From assembly GCF_900108295.1 (NCBI RefSeq), contig NZ_FNWK01000001.1, positions 620,001 through 684,000 on the forward strand: a stretch of DNA of 64,000 nucleotides, written 5' to 3'. A model generated the notes under the pieces. The model was given only the letters and a program-made list of their open reading frames with translations. It made no database searches and was not told the origin of the DNA. The translations under genes and the position numbers were made by a program. Source of the DNA: Sphingopyxis sp. YR583 (lineage in GTDB: Bacteria > Pseudomonadota > Alphaproteobacteria > Sphingomonadales > Sphingomonadaceae). Position 1 is the stretch's first letter; each line of letters starts with the position of its first letter. This document shows, one piece after another, positions 16,273 through 24,672 of the stretch.

Positions 16273-17277
16273 ATGAATGCGATGAAACCCTTTACCGACG
16301 AGCAGCTGCGGACGCTTATCAACCTGCGCCAGCGCTATGAGGGCTGGATCGACGCGGAGCGACGTTGGGCTGCCCTGCCCTATGACCTCCGCCGCAAGGA
16401 GGTCAAAGGCCGTGCCTATCTCTACGAGATCTTCGACCGGTCGGGCAATGGGCGCAGCCTTGGACCATGGTCGGACGAACTCGAAGCCCGGTTCGAGGCC
16501 TATCGCGCGGCCAAGGAAGATATCAAGACACGCCGCGAGGCGAGCCGGGGTCCGCTGGACGAATCGGCGAGGCTGGCGCAGGCGCTGCGTATCCCGATGA
16601 TCGCAAGCGAGGCCGGACCGATCCTGCGCGAAGCCGATCGCCGCGGACTGCTGGACGGCTCGTTGCTGGTCGTCGGCACCAATGCCATCGCCGCCTATGC
16701 CCTGGAAGCCAACGGGTTTATTCGCGAGCTACCCGACGAGACGGCGGATTTCGATCTCGCGTGGATCGAGAGCGATACGACGCGCGACGAGCAGGTTTTG
16801 TGGAACATGCTGAAGGCGGTCGACCCCACCTTCACGGTCAATACCGAACGCACATTCCAGGCACGCAATGCCAAGGCCTATGAGGTGGAAGTGCTGGTGG
16901 CGCCGTCGCGCGCCGGCACAATGGCGCGCACCGACCGCCCCCGCCCCGTACCGCTTCCCGAGCAGGAATGGCTGCTGAACGGCAAGGCCGTCGACCAGGT
17001 GCTTGTGTGCCGTGACGGAAGCCCGGTCCGCATCGTGGCACCCGATCCGCGATGGTTTGCGCTGCAGAAAATCTGGATGTCGGAGCAGGCGAAGCGCAAT
17101 CCGCAAAAGCGCGGCAAGGACGCAAAGCAGGGAGCGCTATTGCTCGACGCGATCGAGATCGCGATGCCGCATTATCCGCTTGACGAGAATTTCGAGTGCG
17201 GCCTCCCCGGCGAGCTGGCACCGCTCTACCTCCGCTGGGCGGAGCAACGCCCCCAGAGGCGGGCACCCGGCTGGTGA
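16273..17277 (+). CDS. GSU2403-family nucleotidyltransferase-fold protein
   Basis: About 334 residues. A helical N-terminal part (EQLRTLINLRQRYEGWIDAE) precedes a nucleotidyltransferase-like domain with LLVVGTNAIAAYALEANG (around 130-148) and ETADFDLAWIES (around 155-166), the acidic pair expected for metal binding. This fits the GSU2403-type nucleotidyltransferase family. The biological role is not established; related folds act as toxins or AbiEii-like defence enzymes. The start is placed at 16273 because the upstream in-frame codons fall inside an operator half-site; 16282 is also possible. No partner gene is adjacent. Confidence 0.75.
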   Translation: MNAMKPFTDEQLRTLINLRQRYEGWIDAERRWAALPYDLRRKEVKGRAYLYEIFDRSGNGRSLGPWSDELEARFEAYRAAKEDIKTRREASRGPLDESARLAQALRIPMIASEAGPILREADRRGLLDGSLLVVGTNAIAAYALEANGFIRELPDETADFDLAWIESDTTRDEQVLWNMLKAVDPTFTVNTERTFQARNAKAYEVEVLVAPSRAGTMARTDRPRPVPLPEQEWLLNGKAVDQVLVCRDGSPVRIVAPDPRWFALQKIWMSEQAKRNPQKRGKDAKQGALLLDAIEIAMPHYPLDENFECGLPGELAPLYLRWAEQRPQRRAPGW

Positions 17278-17349
17278 GAAAAGGCACGTCCGCAATGGGC
17301 CATATTTCAGGCCCGCTATGGATTCTATTTCCCGGCATCGCTCTAACAG

Positions 17350-17368
17350 CCCCCCCCCCCCAAAAAAA
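17350..17368. repeat. C12-A7 homopolymer run
   Basis: Twelve C (17350-17361) followed by seven A (17362-17368) in the spacer before the dprA-like gene. Runs of this length are slippage-prone and also prone to sequencing error. Confidence 0.9.
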
Positions 17369-17436
17369 TACCGGTCGGTTCAGATGCCTGCGAGACAGGA
17401 ACCGGATCGGAGACGATATGTGTCGGTTTCGACTGC

Positions 17437-18366
17437 GTGCGGGCCGAAGCCGCGCGTCTAGAAGATGTGACGCCAAACTACCACGCTCCGCCCCCGGCGC
17501 CCTCGCCCGCGACGGCACCGATCTCACCGCGCCTCGAAATGGGCGCCTATGAGACGCTGTGGCTCGCGCCAAATGCCAGCTTCAAGACGCTCGCCGAGCT
17601 CTTCGCGCAAAACCCCGGCAAGCGCCCGTCCGATTTCACGAACCACCCAGACGCCGAAGCGAATGCTTCGCGCGCGCTCGCCAAGTTGCTCGGCGGAGGC
17701 GTGCGCAATTTTTCAACACGCATTCACGGCACCGGCGAATATCCAATCCGACTGCGCGACGCGCGCCACCCTGTCGAGCTTCTCTACTATCAGGGTGCGT
17801 GGGAGTTGGCGGAAACGCGCGCGGCCGCAGTCGTCGGCACCCGTGATCCCAGCCCCGAAAGCATCAAACGCGCACAGCGCGTGGCGCGTGAACTCGCCGA
17901 GCGCGGCATAACCGTCATCTCCGGCCTCGCGCGCGGCATTGACACGGCCGCGCTGCGCAGCGCCATCGAGGCGGGCGGCAAGGTGATCGGGGTCATTGGC
18001 ACGCCGCTCGGCGTCACTTATCCGCCCGAGAACAGGAAACTGCAGGAACGGATCGCCGAAGAGCATCTGCTCATCAGCCAGGTGCCGCTGCTGCGCTATG
18101 CCGCGCAGACGCCGCAGCACAACCGCTTCTTCTTCCCCGAACGCAACGCGACGATGAGCGCGCTCAGCGAAGCGACGATCATCGTCGAAGCCGGCGAGAC
18201 CTCGGGTACGCTGACGCAGGCGCGCGCGGCGATCTACCAGCGGCGCAAACTGCTCATCCTCGAAAGCTGCTTCCAGCACCCCGGCCTCAAATGGCCCGCG
18301 CGCTACGAAGCGCAGGGCGCGATCCGCATCCGCACCTCCGAAGACCTTGCGCGGGCGCTGCCATGA
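17437..18366 (+). CDS. DprA/Smf-like (SLOG) protein
   Basis: About 309 residues. An N-terminal part of ~100 residues precedes a DprA Rossmann domain with AAVVGTRDPSP, VISGLARGIDTAALRSAIE, KVIGVIGTPLGVTYPPENRK, FPERNATMSALSEATIIVEA and SGTLTQARAA. The C-terminal winged helix of full DprA is absent. DprA loads RecA on incoming DNA, but SLOG-family proteins also act in nucleotide-linked defence systems. The stop overlaps the ATG of a phosphoribosyltransferase gene (ATGA), and a third small gene follows, so I infer a defence-type operon rather than a competence gene. The GTG at 17437 is uncertain; ATG 17539 is an alternative start. Confidence 0.8.
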   Translation: MRAEAARLEDVTPNYHAPPPAPSPATAPISPRLEMGAYETLWLAPNASFKTLAELFAQNPGKRPSDFTNHPDAEANASRALAKLLGGGVRNFSTRIHGTGEYPIRLRDARHPVELLYYQGAWELAETRAAAVVGTRDPSPESIKRAQRVARELAERGITVISGLARGIDTAALRSAIEAGGKVIGVIGTPLGVTYPPENRKLQERIAEEHLLISQVPLLRYAAQTPQHNRFFFPERNATMSALSEATIIVEAGETSGTLTQARAAIYQRRKLLILESCFQHPGLKWPARYEAQGAIRIRTSEDLARALP

Positions 18367-19001
18367 TCCGCTTCAGCCAGATCGACGCCGGCAACCGGTG
18401 GGCGCACACGATGCTCACCGCGGACGACCTCTGCTATTATCTCTACGAATATACACCAGGGCGCGGGCATGAGAGCAGCTGCACCAACATGCTGATCCGC
18501 AACCTCAAGAAAAAGCCGAGCCAGTCGGACAAGCCGGGCTATCGCTTCAAGGACAGGGCGATCGAGCGCTGCGCCGAGCACTTACGCGAAGCGCTCGATC
18601 CTCAATGGGCAAAACAAGCCACCTTCATCCCCGTCCCCGGCTCGAAGGCGGCAAGTCACCCCGATCATGACGACCGAATCGAACGGATATGCCGAAACAT
18701 CGCATCCGACCTCGATGTCCGCCCACTCGTCACGCAGCGCTTCTCGACCAACGCCGCACATGAATCCGGCAAGGGCGGCCGGGTCACGGTCGAGAAGCTC
18801 GTCCGCATGTATGAGATCGATGAGACCCAAGCAGACCCCGAACCGCGCGCCTTCGCGATCGTCGACGATGTGCTGACCTCGGGCACGCACTACCGCGCGG
18901 TCCAGACTAAGCTTGTCACCCGCTGGCCGGGCGTGCCGATCATCGGCCTCTTCATTGCCCGCCGGATATTCGCGCCGGGAAAAGGCAGAAACCAGACGTG
19001 A
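18363..19001 (+). CDS. Phosphoribosyltransferase-like protein, partner of the DprA-like gene
   Basis: 212 residues from the ATG at 18363, in a four-base overlap with the dprA-like stop. The PRPP-binding loop of type I phosphoribosyltransferases is clear: AFAIVDDVLTSGTHYRAV (around residues 162-179). Upstream, TFIPVPGSKAASHPDHDDRI resembles the segment that precedes the active site in ComF-like enzymes. The substrate is unknown. DprA-like and PRTase genes are co-translated, and the next gene overlaps by four bases (GTGA). Confidence 0.8.
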   Translation: MIRFSQIDAGNRWAHTMLTADDLCYYLYEYTPGRGHESSCTNMLIRNLKKKPSQSDKPGYRFKDRAIERCAEHLREALDPQWAKQATFIPVPGSKAASHPDHDDRIERICRNIASDLDVRPLVTQRFSTNAAHESGKGGRVTVEKLVRMYEIDETQADPEPRAFAIVDDVLTSGTHYRAVQTKLVTRWPGVPIIGLFIARRIFAPGKGRNQT

Positions 19002-19183
19002 CGCATCCGAAGCCGATCGAACCAGGACATGCTACCAGCGAGGTGCAAGCATCCGGAACGAAGCTGTCAGCTCTCGACCGAGCCATTGTCCGAGGTCTTG
19101 CAGACTCCGAGACAGGCCGGACGAAGCCAGCGCAAGAGATATTCGCCAGGCTCGCAAGGGAGATTCCCGGGACAAGCGACTAA
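18998..19183 (+). CDS. Small antitoxin-like protein, third gene of the DprA operon
   Basis: 61 residues from a GTG at 18998 that overlaps the PRTase stop (GTGA). The C-terminal half, DRAIVRGLADSETGRTKPAQ followed by EIFARLAREI, has the shape of RelB/ParD-type antitoxin tails. The tight overlap makes it likely to be real despite its size. No toxin gene follows on the same strand; the next genes (higA, higB) are on the opposite strand. Confidence 0.55.
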   Translation: MTHPKPIEPGHATSEVQASGTKLSALDRAIVRGLADSETGRTKPAQEIFARLAREIPGTSD

Positions 19184-19228
19184 CACCGGGCAAGCGCCGG
19201 GAGTGAGAATGGACGCTCGCACGCAGGC

Positions 19229-19552
19229 TCAGGCAGCCGCGACGGCGCGGACCTCAATCGCGACACCGAGGCGCCGACGTACCGCCCCAAAAATCGCCGC
19301 CAGATTGTCCATGCTGGGATTGCCATTCTCCGACAGCATCCGGTGCAGACTCTTGCTGGGGCGATCAGTCTCGCTCGCCAAAGCCTCGAACCCGAAGGAC
19401 GCGTTGACGAGGTCGCGGAGGATCAACCGCGCGAGCTGCGGTTCGCCATTGAGGAAGGCCGACGCAGCCTCGTCGAGCATGGCCTTGCCAAAGGCGGGAT
19501 CGCGCGCGGCGCGTTCCTTCACCGTCTCTTTGAAATCCCGGGTCAACGCCAT
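19229..19552 (-). CDS. higA: HigA-type antitoxin (addiction-module antidote)
   Basis: 107 residues from the ATG at 19552. The C-terminal helix-turn-helix (LASETDRPSKSLHRMLSENG and NPSMDNLAAIFGAVRRRLG) and the N-terminal LTRDFKETVKERAARDPAF fit the HigA-like antidote family. It follows the toxin gene by four bases, the toxin-first order typical of higBA. Confidence 0.85.
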   Translation of the reverse strand: MALTRDFKETVKERAARDPAFGKAMLDEAASAFLNGEPQLARLILRDLVNASFGFEALASETDRPSKSLHRMLSENGNPSMDNLAAIFGAVRRRLGVAIEVRAVAAA

Positions 19553-19556
19553 GCCA

Positions 19557-19895
19557 TCACCTCTTCGCTTTCTTTGTCGCGGCCTTGCGCGCCTTATATT
19601 CACCAAGCAACGCGCCGGCGAACGCGATATCGGCCTGCTGCCGCTTCTTCGTCCCGCCCACGAACAGGATGATAAGCTCATCCCCGTCCCGGGTCAGATA
19701 GATGCGGTACCCCGGCCCCCAGTCGATCCGATATTCACCGAGCCCGCCGCCGATCCATTTCACATTCGATATGTTACCGAGCTCGAGCCGCAGGACCGCG
19801 GTCGCCACCTTGGCCGCGGCCTGATTGTCCACTCTCCCGAACCAGGATCGAAACGGGCAGGAACCGTCCTCGCGCACATATTCCTCAACGATCAC
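19557..19895 (-). CDS. higB: HigB/RelE-type mRNA interferase toxin
   Basis: About 112 residues from a GTG at 19895 preceded by GGGGG; a TTG at 19913 would add six residues but abuts the operator. The pattern RLELGNISNVKWIGGGLGEY, RIDWGPGYRIYLTRDGDELI and FVGGTKKRQQADI matches the addiction-module killer (HigB-like) family, which cleaves mRNA at the ribosome. It is followed directly by the antitoxin gene. Confidence 0.85.
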   Translation of the reverse strand: MIVEEYVREDGSCPFRSWFGRVDNQAAAKVATAVLRLELGNISNVKWIGGGLGEYRIDWGPGYRIYLTRDGDELIILFVGGTKKRQQADIAFAGALLGEYKARKAATKKAKR

Positions 19896-19913
19896 TATTC
19901 GAGCCCCCAACAA

Positions 19914-19929
19914 GTAACATATATGTTAC
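19914..19929. promoter_or_regulatory. higBA operator
   Basis: GTAACATATATGTTAC is a perfect 16-bp palindrome just upstream of higB. It overlaps an AT-rich promoter-like segment and is the expected site for HigA autorepression. Confidence 0.75.
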
Positions 19930-19951
19930 CATATGTCTACCCGCTCCGACA

Positions 19952-21037
19952 TCACCGGCCACGCACAGCATCCAGACCCCGGCGCTTGTGGACAACGTGG
20001 AGGGGATAGAATTCGAAATAGTCATGCTCGTCGAACCAGGCGCAGACGAAGTCGAAGAGGCGAAGGTTCATGCGGCGCGACAGGGCGAGCGCATAGACCA
20101 TGAGCTGGACGATCGGCTTTTCCTTCGCCGCCTTGGGCTTGTAGTCGAGGATATGGATCTTGCCGCCGCGCAATTGCACGATGTCGATATGGCCGGTGAG
20201 GATATTGCTGTCGTCCAGCGGGACATCGAACCCCGCCACTTCCCGAAAATGCCGGATGTCCTCGGGCGTCAGATAGATGGGCACCTCGACCGCGACGGTG
20301 GCGGCATCGACATGGAGCATGAAGCGCTGCAGTTCGTCGTGCCGGCGCTTGTTGACGGTCACGGTCTGCAGCACGAGATGCGCAAGACGGCAGGCATGAT
20401 TATGCGTAGCCGTGATCGCAACCGCATCAATATCGAACGGCGCCTTGCCCTGCGACGCGCGCGCGTCGGTCGCGAACAGGCTGTGCGGACAGTCGGTCAT
20501 CATATGCGCGAGATAGATTCCGAGCGGGCGGACCGTCGCATATTCTTCTTGCCCGAGGATCCAGGCGAGCTTCGCGCGGTGGACGCAATATTTATAGACC
20601 TGCTTGTGATGGAGGCGGACCGAGCGGACGAGCTGCTTGGGACTATAGACACCCTGCGCCGCACCCCGCACCCGATCATAGCCGGTGAGTTCGCGATATT
20701 CGGCGAGCCATGAGCTGAGGGTGCGCCCCGGCACCGCGATCCCGAACCGCTCCTTGATGATCGCCGACGTCCGCTCGCGGGTCTCCCCCGAATAATAGAC
20801 GATCAGGCTCTCGAGAATGATCTTCAGCGGATAATGTTTGCCCTTGGCGCGGACCGGCAGGAAGGTGCGACGGCATGTCCGGCATTGCCAGCGCTGCACG
20901 GTCTCGAAGGTCTTGCGATAGGTGCCCTTCCGGATCAGCGATGCACCGCCGCAGAAAGGACAGGCCTCCAGCACCTCCCCGACCACCGCCGGCAGCGCAG
21001 CCCGCCCCCGGACACTCAGCTCCACATCGCGCCGCAT
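19952..21037 (-). CDS. Zinc-ribbon/HTH protein with a PD-(D/E)XK nuclease domain
   Basis: 361 residues from the ATG at 21037 (GGGAGGGAAC ahead of it). The N-terminus has a transposase-like zinc ribbon, CPFCGG (C26, C29) and CRTCRRTF (C52, C55), followed by a helix-turn-helix region (KIILESLIVYYSGETRERTS to RTLSSWLAEYRELTG). The C-terminus has a RecB/Cas4-type nuclease core: GHIDIVQ (D285), HILDYKPKA (D298 and K300) and the QLMVY motif (Q311, Y315). The first half recalls the DNA-recognition part of IS1-like transposases. It may be an unusual transposase or a DNA-targeting nuclease. No terminal repeats were seen around it, and there is no adjacent partner on the same strand. Confidence 0.7.
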   Translation of the reverse strand: MRRDVELSVRGRAALPAVVGEVLEACPFCGGASLIRKGTYRKTFETVQRWQCRTCRRTFLPVRAKGKHYPLKIILESLIVYYSGETRERTSAIIKERFGIAVPGRTLSSWLAEYRELTGYDRVRGAAQGVYSPKQLVRSVRLHHKQVYKYCVHRAKLAWILGQEEYATVRPLGIYLAHMMTDCPHSLFATDARASQGKAPFDIDAVAITATHNHACRLAHLVLQTVTVNKRRHDELQRFMLHVDAATVAVEVPIYLTPEDIRHFREVAGFDVPLDDSNILTGHIDIVQLRGGKIHILDYKPKAAKEKPIVQLMVYALALSRRMNLRLFDFVCAWFDEHDYFEFYPLHVVHKRRGLDAVRGR

Positions 21038-21951
<914 letters not shown>

Positions 21952-22173
21952 CTAGATTGCGGGGTAATTTAGCATATGAATGAGACCCGACGAACGCGAC
22001 CGCGCATCATCATGATGGATCATCGCATAATGACGAAAATCCATGAAGCGCGCCGCGCCTTCGAGCAGGTCTTCGATTTCCCCAAGGCTCGTCGCCAAAC
22101 GAACCGCGAGAATGAAATCATCGGCAAACGCCAGCGCTTCAAGCCTGTCGCGGCACGGCATCAGGAGAGACAA
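21952..22173 (-). pseudogene. Truncated luxR copy
   Basis: The predicted peptide (MPCRDRLEALAFADDFILAV, then GARFMDFRHYAMIHHDDARS and up to NYPAI) matches residues 5-72 of the LuxR at 13707-14507 with scattered substitutions, then stops. The ligand-binding tyrosines and the whole DNA-binding domain are missing. The original ATG position has become TTG. Similarity continues upstream through the regulatory region, so a whole 5' segment was duplicated and then diverged. Confidence 0.85.
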
Positions 22174-22476
22174 AGCGCCGGACGACCGGCGCAGAATGAT
22201 AAAAGGAACTATATCGGCACAACGGCTTAACGTGCAGGATACCCATGTCCGCAATCGCCGAAGCAATTTCTTCACGGACCTTCGCAACCGCCATCACTCC
22301 CAGCAAGGCGCAAACCGATCGAGCTCCTGTATCGGGTCTTATACAGGAGCAGGCAATTCAACTTACGGGCAGATCGCAGCATGACAGCTGCAACGCGCGA
22401 CCGCTCAAATGGGCAGTGAGCGCTGGACGACGGAAGCGATGGAGTGCGACATGCTCGAAGGCAAGCCCGAACCGGA
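22174..22476. other. Duplicated luxR upstream region
   Basis: It is a diverged counterpart of 14508-14780, containing the perfect dyad above. A nine-codon frame beginning at 22451 corresponds in position to the start of the small frame at 14781. No gene is supported. Confidence 0.5.
22323..22350. promoter_or_regulatory. Second candidate lux box, upstream of the truncated luxR
   Basis: GCTCCTGTAT (22323-22332) and ATACAGGAGC (22341-22350) are exact 10-bp arms with an 8-base centre. The corresponding site upstream of the intact luxR (14655-14677) keeps CCTGTA and TACAGG. The arms are better paired here, although the downstream gene is dead. Confidence 0.6.
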
Positions 22477-22824
22477 TTAGTCGATCTCGGTGAGATCGAT
22501 GACATGACCTTCCGGATCCTCGATCGTGGCAGTGCGCCCCCACTCGGTTACCTGTGGCGCCCGGACGAGACGGCCAAAGCCGGACTCGACCTGCCGGCAA
22601 TGGCCATCGAGATCGGTCACGGCGAAGCCGATCCTTACGCCGCGAGTATGGGTGTGTGCCTCGCTGCACGGATAGATCTCGAAAATCCCGTGGCCGGTAT
22701 CGCACGCCATATGAAGCGGCCCGGAACCATGTTTCTCGGGAGTGAAACGAAGTCCGAGCCCCGTATAGAAGCCCGCCAGCCTCTCCGGATTATGCGCGCG
22801 CAGAACGAGCAGGTTAAGCTGCAT
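22477..22824 (-). CDS. VOC/glyoxalase-family protein
   Basis: 115 residues with one vicinal-oxygen-chelate fold: NLLVLRAHNPERLAGFYTGL at the start, IGFAVTDLDGHCRQVE in the middle and IEDPEGHVIDLTEI at the end. Glyoxalase, dioxygenase and antibiotic-binding proteins share this fold, and the substrate cannot be told. It overlaps the upstream XRE gene by 11 bases, so it may be carried with that TA-like pair. Confidence 0.85.
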   Translation of the reverse strand: MQLNLLVLRAHNPERLAGFYTGLGLRFTPEKHGSGPLHMACDTGHGIFEIYPCSEAHTHTRGVRIGFAVTDLDGHCRQVESGFGRLVRAPQVTEWGRTATIEDPEGHVIDLTEID

Positions 22825-23362
22825 GCCGCACTCTCACTTTCCTGCGCACGGGATCGACGGGTTCGATCGCAGCCTCAAGGGACGAGAAACGGGCGCGAAG
22901 CTCCAACGTCCCTCCCATCGCAGCGAGGAAGTCCAACAAGGTGCTGATCTTCATATCCGCGGCATTCTCGATCTTGGATATACGGGCCTGGTCGAGGTTC
23001 AACGCCTTGGCGACATCGCCCTGCGTTTCTCCCAACAAATGTCGCAGCTCGTTCAATCGCAAGGCATGATGCGTTGCATCCTTCTTCCATTGCGCCGCGA
23101 GTTGCAGCACGCGCGCTCCGGCTTCGGTAGCCTTGCGATAAATTTCCTGCGGCCGCGCGCCGAAGCCGGTCTCGCGAACATAGACACCAAAACCGGATGA
23201 TTTTTGCCAAAGTATCTGACTCTGCATCCCGTCGATCTCGATATCGATCCACCATTCACCATCAGCTTTTGCCGGCGCATCGACATCGACCGCCGCCGCG
23301 ACTTCGGATCGAACCGCGTCGATGAACTCGCCGATAGCCTTTGGGAGGGTTGGGCTAGTCAT
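22814..23362 (-). CDS. XRE-family candidate antitoxin
   Basis: 182 residues. The C-terminal half has a helix-turn-helix (RHLLGETQGDVAKALNLDQA and KIENAADMKISTLLDFLAAM) ending in GGTLELRARF, as in HigA/MqsA-type antitoxins. The N-terminal ~85 residues (EWWIDIEIDG to QEIYRKATEAG) form a separate, unrecognised domain. The start overlaps the stop of the 126-residue upstream gene by four bases, a TA-like layout. Confidence 0.7.
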   Translation of the reverse strand: MTSPTLPKAIGEFIDAVRSEVAAAVDVDAPAKADGEWWIDIEIDGMQSQILWQKSSGFGVYVRETGFGARPQEIYRKATEAGARVLQLAAQWKKDATHHALRLNELRHLLGETQGDVAKALNLDQARISKIENAADMKISTLLDFLAAMGGTLELRARFSSLEAAIEPVDPVRRKVRVRHAA

Positions 23363-23739
23363 AACTCGATACTCCTCTGACCGCTGTCGGCCTTGTTCAA
23401 AAGGATGTTGCCATTCCGATCGCAGATCAAGATCGCTCCGCTTGCGCTGATAAAGCTGTTATGACCCCGACTGCGATAGCGATGCAGATCGGTCCGCCCC
23501 GGCACATCCCGCCGGGCATCGGGGCGCGGCGGATACATGCGCCCATCATCGAGCGGATAGCCGGCGTCGAACACGATACCGGAGAGTTCGTCCTCGACCT
23601 CGATCAGGATGCGACCGAGAAGTGCGAAGGCCTCATCGCGAGTGGCGCATGCCGGCGCCGCCAGCAAACGGCGGAAGAATTCCTCAAGACGATCAGCTAA
23701 ACTCAGCATGTCAGAAGCGACATATTCACTTTTTGGCAT
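23359..23739 (-). CDS. Unrecognised small protein, candidate toxin
   Basis: 126 residues, no family recognised. An N-terminal helical part (MLSLADRLEEFFRRLLAAP) is followed by a compact C-terminal part rich in R, H and D (DLHRYRSRGHNSFISASGAI, then CDRNGNILLNK). Size, charge pattern and the four-base overlap with a downstream XRE gene suggest the toxin of a TA pair. This is inference from layout only. Confidence 0.5.
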   Translation of the reverse strand: MPKSEYVASDMLSLADRLEEFFRRLLAAPACATRDEAFALLGRILIEVEDELSGIVFDAGYPLDDGRMYPPRPDARRDVPGRTDLHRYRSRGHNSFISASGAILICDRNGNILLNKADSGQRSIEL

Positions 23740-23914
23740 ATTTGCAAGCCGCCAGCTTCACTTGTGCCGATCGTTGCCCGCCCACGACAGTCTAACGAAC
23801 GCTGAAGGAGACTAGGAGCACCGTTAACGCTCCGAACCCGAAACAGTCCATATCGGAAACAGTTACCGTGCCGAGAACCTGCGGTATCCGAGAGCCGGTG
23901 CGTCTGAGGGATTG

Positions 23915-24672
23915 ATGCATGGTGAAAAGCTTCCACTTGAACCAAGCCGCCCCGCGGTTGCACCCATTTCGCCGCGCCTCGAGATGGGTGCCTATGAGAC
24001 GCTTTGGCTCATACCCAATGCCAGCTTCAAGACGCTCGCCGAACGCTTCGCGCAGAACGCGACCAAACGCCCGTCCGATTTTGTGGACCACGAGGAAGCC
24101 GAAACAAACGCATCACGCGCGCTCGCCAAGCTGCTGGGCGGCGGCGTACGAAACTTTTCGACACGCATCCACGGCACCGGCGAATATCCCGCGCGCCTGC
24201 GCGACGCACGCCACCCGGTCGAACTTCTCTATTACCAAGGCGCATGGGAACTGACCGAGACGCGATCGGCGGCGGTCGTCGGCACCCGCGATCCCAGTCC
24301 CGAAGGCATCAAACGCGCACAGCGCGTCGCCCGCGAACTGGCCGAGCGCGGCATCACGGTCATTTCGGGACTCGCGCGCGGTGTCGACACGGCGGCACTT
24401 CGCGGCGCGATGGAAGCAGGCGGCAAGGTCATCGCGGTGATCGGAACCCCGCTCGGCGTCACTTATCCGCCCGAGAACCGGAAGCTTCAGGAGCGCATCG
24501 CCGAAGAGCATCTGCTCATCAGCCAGGTGCCGGTGCTGCGCTATGCCGCGCAGACGCCGCAGCATAACCGCTTCTTCTTCCCCGAGCGCAATGCGACAAT
24601 GAGCGCGCTCAGCGAAGCGACGATCATCATCGAGGCCGGAGAGACATCAGGCACGCTGACGCAGGCACGCGC
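23915..24672 (+). pseudogene. 3'-truncated second dprA-like gene
   Basis: It begins at an ATG (23915) with GAGGG ahead. From ISPRLEMGAYETLWL onward it is nearly identical in protein sequence to the DprA-like protein at 17437-18366. The match ends at SGTLTQARA (about 24672); beyond this the DNA is the antisense of a patatin gene. The last ~55 residues and the PRTase partner are missing, so it is most likely non-functional. Confidence 0.85.

Noticed and set aside
18998..19552. Treating the small antitoxin-like gene (18998) and the higA gene as one TA set
   Set aside because: They are convergent on opposite strands, and higA already has higB as a partner.
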